Assembly (NCBI GenBank): GCA_001800315.1
Contig: MGVE01000017.1
Location: 1 to 64,000 of the forward strand
Origin: Elusimicrobia bacterium RIFOXYA2_FULL_47_53
GTDB taxonomy: Bacteria; Elusimicrobiota; Endomicrobiia; Endomicrobiales; XYA2-FULL-47-53
Length of the DNA stretch: 64,000 bases
Reading direction: 5' to 3'
In this document: positions 1 to 8,460 of the stretch, piece by piece
How the letters are laid out: the number at the start of each line of letters is the position of its first letter
How positions within the stretch are numbered: position 1 is the first letter of the stretch
Notes under the pieces: model-generated
Databases searched by the model: none
The model's input: the letters and a program-made list of their open reading frames with translations, nothing else
Told to the model about the DNA's origin: nothing
Translations under genes and position numbers: made by a program

Positions 1-88
1 AAACTGGGAAAAGGCCGTAGCGCTCGCTCCTGACGATAAGGATATGCCGCAGATCAGAGAGCTGATGAAGAAAATTCAAAACAGGTAG
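1..88 (+). CDS. C-terminal end of a TPR-like protein (partial)
   Basis: A reading frame open from base 2 runs to TAG at 86-88 and gives 28 residues, including W-E-K-A-V-A-L-A-P-D-D. That resembles the second helix and turn of a tetratricopeptide repeat, which commonly reads A-x-x-L-x-P-x-D. The rest of the gene lies upstream of the window. It ends 39 bases before the response regulator and points the same way, so it may be the preceding gene of that operon. Too little is visible to name a function. Confidence 0.5.
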   Translation, partial: NWEKAVALAPDDKDMPQIRELMKKIQNR

Positions 89-127
89 AAGACGGGCGAT
101 TGCAAAAAATAGTTATCGGAGGAGCTC

Positions 128-1213
128 GTGAGGGTATTAATTGTAGAGGATGACGCCGAACTTCAAAGCTATATAAGAGCTATTTTTCAGATTGAAGGTT
201 ATGAATATGAGAGCGCGTATGACGAGTTGGAATATAAGAAAATAATGGATCGGGGCGAGAAGTTTGATCTGGCCCTTTTAGATTTGAATCTCGGCGCGAA
301 GGGGCAGGAAGGAATTGAGATAGCCAGGGATATCAAGGAAAAGTACCCGGAGATGGCGGCAATTATTTTGTCGGCCCTTTGCGCGGCGGATCTCAAGATC
401 AAGATGCTGAGCCTGGGCGTTGATGATTATGTCTGCAAACCTTTTTACGACGAAGAATTGCTCAGCAGAATAAAAAGAGTCGCGGCCAGGAGAAATATTC
501 AGCTTCCTTCAAAAGAGACAAGGATGAAGTTTGACGACTCAACCGCGACCGCTATCGTAGACGGGAATAAGGTGGAGCTTGAAAAGGATGAATACCTTAT
601 TCTTAAGGTCTTAAGTTCAAAGCATGAGAGAGGGATAAAGTGGGACTATCTGTTTGACATAGTCTATGATGAGAGCGAAAAAAATAAGGCGTATTTAGAC
701 GAGAAGGTGGCCGTATTGCGGGAAAAGCTTTCCTGGGCGATCAATATTAAGGATGTAGACGGATTTTACAGTCTGGTGTACAAGCTTAAATCTGATGCGC
801 CCAATAATGAAAACCGAAAAAAGATCCTTATTGTTGACGATGACGAGAATACGCAGGAACTGCTCAAAAGCATACTTGAAGAAGGCAATTACGAATGTTT
901 TTCTGCTTTTGAGGGTAACGACGGCTTAAGAAAGATATATGAGGTGAAACCGGACCTTGTTATCCTGGATATTCAGATACCGGGCATTAACGGATTTAAG
1001 CTTTGTGAGCTCATCAGAAAGATCAACAAAACAATACCTCTGGTCATAATAACAGGCCGCTTTATAGATCCCTCCGACCGGGCGCTGGGTTTAGACCTTG
1101 GCGCCGATGATTACCTGAGTAAATCCACCGACCCGGGTGAACTTCTGGCCAGGATCAGGACTATAATTACCGCATATGACCTGCTGCGCAAAAGCGCCAA
1201 GAAAGCCGATTAG
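128..1213 (+). CDS. Response regulator with REC - winged helix - REC architecture
   Basis: 361 aa, GTG start just after GGAG. Residues 1-120 form a receiver domain with acidic pair D8/D9, phospho-acceptor D52, S82 and K104. Residues about 140-225 look like an OmpR/PhoB winged helix: a V-E-L-x-x-D-E-Y-L-I-L helix, then the pattern leading to V-L-R-E-K-L and a G-F-Y-S-L-V-Y wing. Residues 232-352 form a second complete receiver (D237-D239, acceptor D281, K in Y-L-S-K-S). A winged helix between two receivers is unusual, because OmpR-type regulators normally end with the DNA-binding domain. The kinase gene follows within 75 bases and probably phosphorylates one or both receivers. Its target genes cannot be read from the sequence. 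Confidence 0.85.
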   Translation: MRVLIVEDDAELQSYIRAIFQIEGYEYESAYDELEYKKIMDRGEKFDLALLDLNLGAKGQEGIEIARDIKEKYPEMAAIILSALCAADLKIKMLSLGVDDYVCKPFYDEELLSRIKRVAARRNIQLPSKETRMKFDDSTATAIVDGNKVELEKDEYLILKVLSSKHERGIKWDYLFDIVYDESEKNKAYLDEKVAVLREKLSWAINIKDVDGFYSLVYKLKSDAPNNENRKKILIVDDDENTQELLKSILEEGNYECFSAFEGNDGLRKIYEVKPDLVILDIQIPGINGFKLCELIRKINKTIPLVIITGRFIDPSDRALGLDLGADDYLSKSTDPGELLARIRTIITAYDLLRKSAKKAD

Positions 1214-1286
1214 TATGCCGGTTAATCGGCTGCGCGTGTTTTAAGCTGAGGGTTTGATAAAGGCAGCGCGGATAAAAGGAAGAAAA

Positions 1287-3029
1287 ATGTTTAAAAAAAT
1301 GACTAAGGCTTTATTCGGGCTTAGCTTGAGAATGAAATTTTTTCTCATGTTTTTGTTCCTTTCGGTTGCCGCGATTGCGGTCAGCTCTTTTACACTGATA
1401 AACTTAAGCGATAAGAATATCCGCAAGCACGCCCAGAAAGAACAGCAGATAACTTATGAATATATTAACAAAGTAATTGAAAACTACCTTGTTGACCTGA
1501 ACAGGCGGCTGTCCTTTATAGGTGGGTTTGAGAAAACAGGAGTCAGTCAATCTCCTCAGGTAAAAGATGCCATCGCGGGCGCGCTTAAGAAAAACAACGA
1601 TCTGGTGGCCATTTTTACAGTATTACCCGACGGTACGATTTCAAACAGCGCGCTGATTGATGACTTTGCGGTTCCGAATAATCCCCAGGAGCTTGAGAAA
1701 GACTGTTCAGCGCGGGCTCTTTCAGGCGGTGAGGGCGTCAGGTTAAGTAAAATTCAGCAGGCTGGCAACAGGCAGGTAATTAAGCTGATGTATCCTCTCC
1801 AGAATAAATCCGGTTTTCTCTGTATGGTTTTTGATGTAAAAGCGATTAATGACGAAATGTTTAAAATTACCAAAACCAGCGGGCACGAAATTTCTCTAAT
1901 TGACGGTGAGGGCGTGATTATGCTCTCCAGCCGCCCTGAGGGCATAGGTAAATCCATCAGGGGGTTTGGTAAGAATAAGCCTGGATACGGGAAGGTAGTT
2001 AATTTTGACGGCGGTGATGCTGAAGTTTTTGTGTCACGAACCGCGATAGATGATTATTATGTCGCCGTTTTTCAGAGCGGCGGCGAGTTAGACTATACCG
2101 TGACTTTAATGAAGTCCATTGTGATAGTATGGATACTTATAATCTTAGGTTTGTCGTATCTTCTTTCGGTGCTGCTTTCCGGGTACATTCTTACTCCCAT
2201 GCTCAATTTAGATGCCGGCATAAAGAGCGTTACTGAGGGAAACCTCAATTACCGCATCAGCGTGCGCGATAATAACGAGATAGGAATACTGACTGACTCC
2301 TTTAATCACATGGTTGAAAACCTTAAACCCATGATAGCAAAATATTCCGAACGGGAAGCTGTAGAGGCCAAGGCCGTTCTGGCAAACAGGATCGGACATG
2401 AGATCGTGGATCCGGTAATGTCTGTGAATATGGCGGTTTCTCTGTTACAGCGGAATAAAGACAAAGCCGGGCCGCAGGACATCCTGAAATATGCCGAAAT
2501 AATTAAAAAAGAGATGCAGCAGATAGACAAGATTTCAAGCAACCTTCTGGCATTTTCAAACGACAGACAGCCGGTTATGAGCGATTTTAATCTCAAGGAA
2601 GCGGTCTCCGAGGCTTTTTCGGTCGTCCAGCCTCATCATAACATACTTGTAAAGAATGATATCAACAGCGCTCTGCTCATGTACGGCAATAGCAGTGAGA
2701 TCAAGCTTCTGTTCATAAATCTTTTTGAGAATTCAATTGACGCTCTGAAAGAAACCGGCGGCGAAATAAAAGTTTCCGTTGACGGTTCCGAAGGGAAAAT
2801 GCAGATAGTGTTTTCCGACAACGGCTGCGGTATCAGCGAAACCAATATAATAAAAATATTTGACCCGCTGTTTACCACAAAAATGCAGGGGTTGGGCCTG
2901 GGTCTCGCGGTGGTCAGAAAAATCACGGAGAGGCATGGCGGCAGAATAGATGTGGAATCGCGCGTAAACGCCGGAACTAAATTTATATTCTCTTTTAAAA
3001 ATATAAAATCCATGGGAGTAAAATCATGA
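1287..3029 (+). CDS. Membrane sensor histidine kinase with HAMP domain
   Basis: 580 aa from ATG 1287, preceded by AAAGGAAG. A TTG 33 bases upstream is possible but has poor spacing. Order: first transmembrane helix at about residues 6-28, a roughly 240-residue extracytoplasmic sensor region (Cache-like by size, not proven), a second helix (S-I-V-I-V-W-I-L-I-I-L-G), HAMP, dimerisation helix with phospho-acceptor H371 (G-H-E-I-V-D-P), then HATPase_c with N482 in the N box, D-N-G-C-G-I (G1) and G-L-G-L-G-L (G2). It sits between the double-receiver regulator and the FliF-FliG fusion, with an ATGA overlap to the latter. The three are therefore probably co-transcribed and functionally linked. Confidence 0.88.
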   Translation: MFKKMTKALFGLSLRMKFFLMFLFLSVAAIAVSSFTLINLSDKNIRKHAQKEQQITYEYINKVIENYLVDLNRRLSFIGGFEKTGVSQSPQVKDAIAGALKKNNDLVAIFTVLPDGTISNSALIDDFAVPNNPQELEKDCSARALSGGEGVRLSKIQQAGNRQVIKLMYPLQNKSGFLCMVFDVKAINDEMFKITKTSGHEISLIDGEGVIMLSSRPEGIGKSIRGFGKNKPGYGKVVNFDGGDAEVFVSRTAIDDYYVAVFQSGGELDYTVTLMKSIVIVWILIILGLSYLLSVLLSGYILTPMLNLDAGIKSVTEGNLNYRISVRDNNEIGILTDSFNHMVENLKPMIAKYSEREAVEAKAVLANRIGHEIVDPVMSVNMAVSLLQRNKDKAGPQDILKYAEIIKKEMQQIDKISSNLLAFSNDRQPVMSDFNLKEAVSEAFSVVQPHHNILVKNDINSALLMYGNSSEIKLLFINLFENSIDALKETGGEIKVSVDGSEGKMQIVFSDNGCGISETNIIKIFDPLFTTKMQGLGLGLAVVRKITERHGGRIDVESRVNAGTKFIFSFKNIKSMGVKS

Positions 3030-4483
3030 AAAAAATTATGAGGTATCTCCTGGCTCCGTTTTTGTGTTTATTGGTAGCCGGCCAGCTTTGGAGCGGGACT
3101 TTCGGTATTGACGAAAAGATAGCGCTGGAAAATTCTATCGGCAAAAAAATTGAGGAAATTGTAGTTAGGATGATAGGGGACAGGAATATAATAGTGCTGG
3201 TAAATATTGAGCACAATCCGACCATTGAGCAGGAGACCAGGCAGATCCCGGCCAATCCGGCGGACGCTGTTCTGCCTGATGGTGAATCCAATAATTATCT
3301 GCCCGGCATCCCCATGGAGGCTGTGCAGACAGATGTGGTGACAAGAGCCGACGGGACTTTTTCGCAGACCATGAAACTGCCCGACTTTATAAAAAGCATT
3401 TCTATTACGCTTATTGTCAGCGATAAGGTTTCTGACGCCCAGCTCGCGGGGGTTAGGGATTATATTGCCTCCATGGTAAACCTTAATGTTGAGCGCGGCG
3501 ATAAACTTGAAATTAAGAAGATGTTTTTCGCTGAGAATAAAACAGAAAAAATGGAGTACATTAAAAATATTGTAATAACGCAGCTGCCCTGGTTTATAGG
3601 GCTTTTCCTTCTGGCGTTTTTTATATTCGGGCCCTTGCGCAGTTTTATGAGGAATCTCGTTTCCGCTATTGAGGTGTTCAGAATACAGGCCGACACCAGG
3701 ATAGTAAGCCGCTCGGAACTTGGAATGAAAAGAAAGGGTGGAGAGCTCTCTCTTGGCGGCGAAGAACCGCAGGGGGCGCTTGCCGCTGCCGGCGCCGTGA
3801 AATCGCTTCCCGGAGGGACGCCGGGCCAGCATTTCAGTTTTATTAACGACGGTAATATTAACAGCCTGATTTATCTTCTAAAATCCGAAAAGCCTGATAT
3901 GATAGCCATAGTCATGACTTATGTTTCCAAGGAATATTCCAGTATGGTTTTAAACTCTCTGCCTCAGGATCTGCGTTCTGAGACCCTTAAGCGCATGGCG
4001 GTAGTCAGACAGTACAGAAGCGAGGATATTCAGGTCCTTGAGGAACAGCTCAAGGAGCGTGTTGATTATCTGCTCGGAGGGCCGCAGAATATAGCCGACC
4101 TAATAAATGTCTATGAAGAGGAAGAAAGAGAAAAAGTGCTGTCCGATATCGGAAGGGAAGATCCCTCCATTGTCGCGGCTATCAGAAAACTTCTTGTAAC
4201 GACAGACGACATAATGAAACTTCCCAAAGAGCACCTCTATGAGGTCTATAAGCTTATCGGCACCAGGATATTCGCCTCGGCTTTAAAGGGCGTGAAGGAC
4301 GAAATCAGGGATTATGTAATGGCTAACCTTACCGAGGGCGCCAGAGACATGCTCAGGCAGGAAATAGACCTTATACCGGGAGACCTTCCCGTATCAAGGA
4401 TAAATCAGGCTAAGAAGGACATTATTACCGCGATGAAGCGGCTTGAAGAACAGGGTGTCATAAGGATCCAGAGAGAAGGATAG
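3026..4483 (+). CDS. Natural FliF-FliG fusion: membrane-anchored motor-switch-like protein
   Basis: 485 aa. The start overlaps the kinase stop as ATGA and follows GGGAG. Residues 1-24 look like a signal peptide. Residues 25-175 resemble the C-terminal half of FliF: a V-V-R-M-I-G-D-R-N-I-I-V-L-V-N strand, P-G-I-P followed by a V-V-T-R strand, S-I-S-I-T-L-I-V-S-D, and an N-V-E-R-G-D-K-L-E-I module. A transmembrane helix follows at about 185-206. Residues 275-480 match the FliG middle and C-terminal domains: P-D-M-I-A-I-V-M-T-Y-V with S-L-P-Q-D-L-R-S-E-T-L, and the terminal A-L-K-G-V-K-D-E-I-R repeat. The N-terminal ring region of FliF and the first FliG domain are missing. No other flagellar gene is in the window, so a flagellar role is not shown. 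A motility, gliding or envelope scaffold role is inference. Confidence 0.75.
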   Translation: MKKIMRYLLAPFLCLLVAGQLWSGTFGIDEKIALENSIGKKIEEIVVRMIGDRNIIVLVNIEHNPTIEQETRQIPANPADAVLPDGESNNYLPGIPMEAVQTDVVTRADGTFSQTMKLPDFIKSISITLIVSDKVSDAQLAGVRDYIASMVNLNVERGDKLEIKKMFFAENKTEKMEYIKNIVITQLPWFIGLFLLAFFIFGPLRSFMRNLVSAIEVFRIQADTRIVSRSELGMKRKGGELSLGGEEPQGALAAAGAVKSLPGGTPGQHFSFINDGNINSLIYLLKSEKPDMIAIVMTYVSKEYSSMVLNSLPQDLRSETLKRMAVVRQYRSEDIQVLEEQLKERVDYLLGGPQNIADLINVYEEEEREKVLSDIGREDPSIVAAIRKLLVTTDDIMKLPKEHLYEVYKLIGTRIFASALKGVKDEIRDYVMANLTEGARDMLRQEIDLIPGDLPVSRINQAKKDIITAMKRLEEQGVIRIQREG

Positions 4484-4507
4484 GCGCTTTTAGCATAATA
4501 TTGGATT

Positions 4508-4540
4508 AAGCCGATGATATCGTCGGCTTTCTTCATTTTT
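4508..4540 (+). terminator. Intrinsic terminator after the FliF-FliG operon
   Basis: AAGCCGA (4508-4514) pairs with TCGGCTT (4523-4529), extendable by two inner pairs. T-rich sequence follows (TTTCTTCATTTTTT). It lies 25 bases after the stop codon. Confidence 0.65.
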
Positions 4541-4620
4541 TGAAAGAAACCTTAACATCCGGTTAGTTCCGCCGTATTTCTGGCGCGAGTGGGTCTGTTA
4601 GGGTGTGTTTTACGCGGGAT

Positions 4621-4649
4621 TTGACTATTCCGCCCAAGTTTGTTAAAAT
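4621..4649 (+). promoter_or_regulatory. Sigma70-like promoter of the tRNA pair
   Basis: TTGACT (4621-4626), 17-base spacer, TAAAAT (4644-4649). A transcript would begin about 40 bases before tRNA-Lys. The tRNA-Leu gene lies 62 bases further on, so both could come from one transcript. Confidence 0.55.
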
Positions 4650-4696
4650 CATATCCCGTTTGAGTTCTGACAACCGTTTATTACTCTCTGTTTACC

Positions 4697-4769
4697 GCAC
4701 CGTTAGCTCAATTGGTAGAGCAGGCGACTCTTAATCGTCAGGTTAGAGGTTCGATTCCTCTACGGTGCA
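4697..4769 (+). tRNA. tRNA-Lys (anticodon CTT)
   Basis: 73 bases fold as a standard cloverleaf. The acceptor GCACCGT pairs with ACGGTGC. The D-arm contains AGCTCAATTGGTAGAGC. The anticodon stem GGCGA/TCGTC (one G-T pair) encloses loop CTCTTAA with anticodon CTT, which reads AAG. The T-arm is AGAGG-TTCGATT-CCTCT. The discriminator base is A, and CCA is not encoded. Confidence 0.95.
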
Positions 4770-4831
4770 CTTTTTTTAAGCGTTAAGGGGCGAGTTATTT
4801 CTTGCCGCTTATCCCTTTACACTAGTTTGTT

Positions 4832-4913
4832 GCCGAGATGGCGGAACTGGCAGACGCGCCAGACTTAGGATCTGGTGGGGAGACCCGTCGGAGTTCAAAT
4901 CTCCGTCTCGGCA
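4832..4913 (+). tRNA. tRNA-Leu (anticodon TAG)
   Basis: 82 bases with the long variable arm of class II tRNAs. The acceptor GCCGAGA pairs with TCTCGGC. The anticodon stem CCAGA/TCTGG encloses loop CTTAGGA with anticodon TAG, which reads CTA. The T-arm is GGAG-TTCAAAT-CTCC. CCA is not encoded. It lies 62 bases after tRNA-Lys. Confidence 0.95.
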
Positions 4914-4951
4914 GTTAGATGCAGGTGTATGACGGAGATTTGAATAAGGTA

Positions 4952-5010
4952 GGCGCTCACCTGCTCGCGCCTGTTGCAAACCTCGTGTGGCTTATTCGCC
5001 ACACTGCAAC
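4952..5010 (+). repeat. Structured two-hairpin element, copy A (diverged)
   Basis: Part of the 315-base gap between tRNA-Leu and tig. Hairpin 1 is GGCGC / loop TCACCTGCTC / GCGCC (4952-4971). Hairpin 2 is GTGTGGC / loop TTATTC / GCCACAC (4985-5004), extended by GTTGCA/TGCAAC. The same loops recur in copies B (14086-14138) and C (19299-19351) on different stem sequences, which is the signature of conserved RNA or DNA structure. The long third hairpin of B and C is not visible here. Confidence 0.6.
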
Positions 5011-5044
5011 TGTCTCGGCATTTAAGCTCGTACGCTAATTCGTC

Positions 5045-5069
5045 ATGCCGGAAATGTGTTGTCCGGCAT
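5045..5069. repeat. Palindromic intergenic repeat (CCGGA family)
   Basis: ATGCCGGA, 9-base spacer AATGTGTTG, TCCGGCAT. It is related to palindromes at 14312-14336, 19574-19598 and 22942-22966, which have nearly the same spacer on different stems. It lies in the non-coding gap upstream of tig. Confidence 0.7.
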
Positions 5070-5164
5070 CCATAACAAAGTCATTTTGAATGACTTTTGG
5101 AAGTGGATATTCAATAGAGAAACTTGGGTATGACTTCTGAAAATATAATATAAACAACCAAGCA

Positions 5165-5195
5165 ATTGACTCATACATTATAGCCTGTCATAAAT
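5165..5195 (+). promoter_or_regulatory. Possible promoter of the tig-clp-lon cluster
   Basis: TTGACT (5165-5170) followed at 18-19 bases by an AT-rich CATAAAT block. The -10 match is weak, so this is tentative. It lies 34 bases before the tig start. Confidence 0.35.
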
Positions 5196-5228
5196 ATAGT
5201 TTTGGCCGGCGGAAAAAGGAAAGCAATA

Positions 5229-6503
5229 ATGGAAAACATGAAAGTAGTAGTAGAAAGTGAAAAGCCATGCGCCGTAACCCTGTCAGTTGAGTTACCATCC
5301 TCGGCCGTAAGCAGTGAAACCGAAAAAGTCTACGCTGAGATACAGAGATCCGCTCAGATACCGGGTTTCAGGGCCGGCAAAGCTCCTATGGATATGGTTA
5401 AGAAAAACTTTGTTTCTACCGCGAAACAGAAAGTGGCAGAAAACCTTATTCATAACTCGGTTTTCAAGGCTTTGGCCGATAAGAAAGTTGAGCCTGTATA
5501 TTTTCCGAAAGTTGAGAATATTGATTTTGATTTTGAGAAGCCTTTTAAATTTAAATTCACGGCCGAGCGCCATCCCGTTGTAAAGGCCGTTGACTATAAG
5601 GGTATTAAAATTGCAAAAAAAGAGAACCATGTTGACGATGCCAGGGTGAAGGAAAGTCTTGAAGCTTTGCTTGAAAGAAACTCACGGCTTGAAGAGTCAA
5701 AAACCGATATCGTAAATGACAAGCATTTTCTTATGGTTGACTACGACGCTTCTATTGACGGCCAGCCGGTTGCTGAGTTAAAGGCTAAGAACCATCTCAT
5801 TGATATGTCTTCTCCGCAGACGATAGCCGGTTTCAAGGAGGGCCTCACTGGGGTTAAAAAAGGCGAAGCCAGGGAAGTAAAAGTTAAATTTCCGGCCGAG
5901 CATCCCAATAAGAAAATCGCCGGAAAGGAAGCGGTTTTTACAATCACCGTGAAAGAAATGAAGGAAAAAGTGCTGCCGGCCTTAGACGATGAGTTCGCCA
6001 GGGATCTCGGCTTAAAAGACCTTGCCGAGTTAACGCAGCGCGTAAAAGAAAGCCTTGAGATAGAGGAAAAAAGGCGTCAGGATCAGGAAGTCAATAATCA
6101 GATCATTGAGAGCCTTGTAAAATCCAATCAGTTTGAGGTCCCTGCCACTATGGTGGAAGAACAGTCCGCTTTTCTGTTTTCCAAGGCCTCCGATTATCTC
6201 AAACAGCAGGGAGTCCCGGAAGCATCGCTTAAGGGCAATCTGGATAAATTAAAAGACAAGTATAAAGAACAGGCCGATAAGGATGTAAGGCTTTCGTATA
6301 TATTAAATTCTATTTCTGAGATTGAAAAGATTTCCGTATCTGACGAAGATCTTAAAAAAGAGCTTGAGGCTATGTATTCGCAGAACAAAGGGCGGGAGAA
6401 GGATGTTGAAAAGTATTTTAATGAGAATAAGGATAAGCTCTCCGCTCATATAAAAGAAGAAAAGATATTTAAGTTCATTTTAGATAACGCCAAGATAAAA
6501 TAG
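5229..6503 (+). CDS. tig: Trigger factor, ribosome-associated chaperone
   Basis: 424 aa from ATG 5229, with AAAAAGGAAAG six bases upstream. An in-frame TTG at 5202 lacks a good ribosome site. The N-terminal domain carries the ribosome-binding signature G-F-R-A-G-K-A-P. The middle part is an FKBP-type PPIase-like domain (H-F-L-M-V-D-Y through A-V-F-T-I-T-V-K-E). The remaining ~180 residues are the helical chaperone arms. It holds nascent chains at the ribosome exit. Gene order tig-clpP-clpX-lon is conserved in many bacteria, which supports the call. Length matches the family (about 430 aa). Confidence 0.95.
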   Translation: MENMKVVVESEKPCAVTLSVELPSSAVSSETEKVYAEIQRSAQIPGFRAGKAPMDMVKKNFVSTAKQKVAENLIHNSVFKALADKKVEPVYFPKVENIDFDFEKPFKFKFTAERHPVVKAVDYKGIKIAKKENHVDDARVKESLEALLERNSRLEESKTDIVNDKHFLMVDYDASIDGQPVAELKAKNHLIDMSSPQTIAGFKEGLTGVKKGEAREVKVKFPAEHPNKKIAGKEAVFTITVKEMKEKVLPALDDEFARDLGLKDLAELTQRVKESLEIEEKRRQDQEVNNQIIESLVKSNQFEVPATMVEEQSAFLFSKASDYLKQQGVPEASLKGNLDKLKDKYKEQADKDVRLSYILNSISEIEKISVSDEDLKKELEAMYSQNKGREKDVEKYFNENKDKLSAHIKEEKIFKFILDNAKIK

Positions 6504-6587
6504 TTCAGCGGTAAGCGCAGGGCGGTTATTCGTACGCGTTAGAGTTTCGTGCCGCGAAGCCGCTTAATCCGCATAGAGGAGTCTAAT

Positions 6588-7199
6588 ATGTCCGGTTTAG
6601 TCCCGACGATTATTGAAAGATGGAACCAGGGAGCGGCGGTTGGCTACGACATTTATTCCAGGCTGCTCAAAGACAGGATAATTTTTGTGGGCGGTTACGG
6701 CGGCGCCGTGACAACTGATTCCGCGAACCTCATTATAGCTCAGCTTCTTTACCTTGAAGCCGAAGACCCCGACAAAGACATAAACCTTTATGTAAACTCT
6801 CCCGGAGGCATGGTTACGGCAGGCCTCGCGGTTTACGACACCATGCAGCACATCAAATGCCCCATAACCACCATCTGCATGGGAATGGCTATGTCTTTCG
6901 GCGCTCTGCTTCTTGCGGCCGGAAGCAAAGGCAGGCGTTACGCCCTGCCGCATTCCCGCATTATGATTCATCAGCCCCTTATTTACGGCGAAGGGCTTTC
7001 CGGGCCAGTCACGGACATTGATATTGAGGCCAAGGAACTGCTCAATACCAAGGACAAGCTTATAGACATACTCGCGCTGCATACCGGCCAGCCCAAGGAA
7101 CGGGTGCGCCAGGACACCGAGAGAAATTTTTATATGTCTTCAGAGGACGCGAAGAAGTACGGAATTATAGACGAAATAATGATCACAAGGAAGAAATAA
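6588..7199 (+). CDS. clpP: ATP-dependent Clp protease proteolytic subunit
   Basis: 203 aa from ATG 6588 with AGAGGAG seven bases upstream. The upstream GTG at 6549 is rejected for that reason. Catalytic residues are visible: S103 (M-A-M-S-F-G-A), H128 (I-M-I-H-Q-P) and D176 (R-Q-D-T-E-R). ClpP forms a double-ring serine protease barrel fed by ClpX, whose gene starts 4 bases after the clpP stop. It lies 84 bases after tig. Length and motifs are typical of an active family member. Confidence 0.96.
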   Translation: MSGLVPTIIERWNQGAAVGYDIYSRLLKDRIIFVGGYGGAVTTDSANLIIAQLLYLEAEDPDKDINLYVNSPGGMVTAGLAVYDTMQHIKCPITTICMGMAMSFGALLLAAGSKGRRYALPHSRIMIHQPLIYGEGLSGPVTDIDIEAKELLNTKDKLIDILALHTGQPKERVRQDTERNFYMSSEDAKKYGIIDEIMITRKK

Positions 7200-7203
7200 T
7201 AAT

Positions 7204-8460
7204 ATGGCTGACGCTAAGGCTCCCGAAAACGAATATCAATGCGCGTTCTGCCACAAGGGCAAGGTCCACGGCCTTCGCCTGATCGGCGGACAGGGTGTCT
7301 ATGTCTGTGAGGAATGCGTAAGAAATTCCGCCCAGCTTCTTGAAAAGATAGAAGCCGAGGAGTCCAGAAGGGCTTTAAAAAACCTTCCAAGGCCGAAAGA
7401 AATCAAAAAGTCTCTGGATGAATATGTCATAGGCCAGGAAAACGCCAAGAAATCGCTTTCCGTCGCGGTATATAACCACTACAGGCGGCTTGAGTCTCAA
7501 TCTTCAGGTAAAAGCGATGTTGAGCTTCAGAAGTCAAATATACTTTTAATCGGGCCGACCGGCACCGGCAAAACCCTGCTGGCGCAGACTCTCGCCAAAC
7601 TCCTGCATGTCCCTTTCGCCATGGCTGACGCCACTACGCTTACCGAGGCCGGCTATGTAGGGGAAGATGTTGAAAATATAATCCTGCGCCTCCTGCATAA
7701 CGCTTCCTTTGAAGTCAAGAGAGCGGAAAAGGGAATAATTTACATTGATGAGATTGATAAAATATCCCGCCGTTCCGACAGCCCTTCTATAACCAGGGAT
7801 GTCTCGGGGGAAGGGGTTCAGCAGGCATTGCTCAAGATTCTTGAGGGCACCGTTGCCAATGTCCCGCCCCAGGGCGGCAGAAAACACCCCCAGCAGGAAT
7901 ACATAAGGGTTGACACTTCCAATATACTGTTTATCTGTGGCGGCGCTTTTGACGGCCTTGAAAAAGTCATTGAAGGCCGCATAGTTGAAAGAAAGCTCGG
8001 GTTCGGAGCCGAGGTCAAAGGCAAGCAGGACAGAACATCAGACGAAATTCTTGCCATGACTCAGCCGGAGGACCTTATCAGATACGGCCTGATTCCGGAA
8101 TTCATAGGCAGGCTGCCCGTTGTTTCCACGCTTGAAAAACTCACTCAAAAAGACCTTGTCAGGATACTCACCCAGCCAAAAAATGCCCTTATAAAACAGT
8201 ACAGGAAAATGTTCGCCCTTGAAGGGGTGGAGCTTGAGTTCACTCCGGAAGCCGTTGAGGAGATAGCGGGGCTTTCAATAAGAAGAGGCTCTGGCGCGAG
8301 AGGCCTTCGCGCCATACTTGAAAGCCTGCTGATGGAAACGATGTACGAGCTCCCGGAACTGAAAGGGGCCGAGCGCTGCGTTGTGGATTTGGATGTTGTC
8401 TTGAAAAAAATTCAGCCAAAGCTTATTTTCCGCGCGGACACGCAGAAGGAGTCGGCATGA
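7204..8460 (+). CDS. clpX: ATP-dependent Clp protease ATP-binding subunit ClpX
   Basis: 418 aa, ATG 7204 with AAGGAAG upstream. The N-terminal zinc finger uses C13, C16, C35 and C38. The AAA+ module has Walker A G-P-T-G-T-G-K-T (117-124), pore loop G-Y-V-G-E, Walker B I-I-Y-I-D-E-I-D, the R-K-H loop (G-G-R-K-H-P) and the C-terminal small domain. ClpX unfolds substrates and threads them into ClpP. The stop overlaps the lon start as ATGA, so ClpX and Lon are probably translationally coupled. Confidence 0.97.
   Translation: MADAKAPENEYQCAFCHKGKVHGLRLIGGQGVYVCEECVRNSAQLLEKIEAEESRRALKNLPRPKEIKKSLDEYVIGQENAKKSLSVAVYNHYRRLESQSSGKSDVELQKSNILLIGPTGTGKTLLAQTLAKLLHVPFAMADATTLTEAGYVGEDVENIILRLLHNASFEVKRAEKGIIYIDEIDKISRRSDSPSITRDVSGEGVQQALLKILEGTVANVPPQGGRKHPQQEYIRVDTSNILFICGGAFDGLEKVIEGRIVERKLGFGAEVKGKQDRTSDEILAMTQPEDLIRYGLIPEFIGRLPVVSTLEKLTQKDLVRILTQPKNALIKQYRKMFALEGVELEFTPEAVEEIAGLSIRRGSGARGLRAILESLLMETMYELPELKGAERCVVDLDVVLKKIQPKLIFRADTQKESA

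Noticed and set aside
3026-4483. Plain FliG gene
   Set aside because: The signal peptide, the FliF-like strands and the transmembrane helix before the FliG part rule out an ordinary cytoplasmic FliG.
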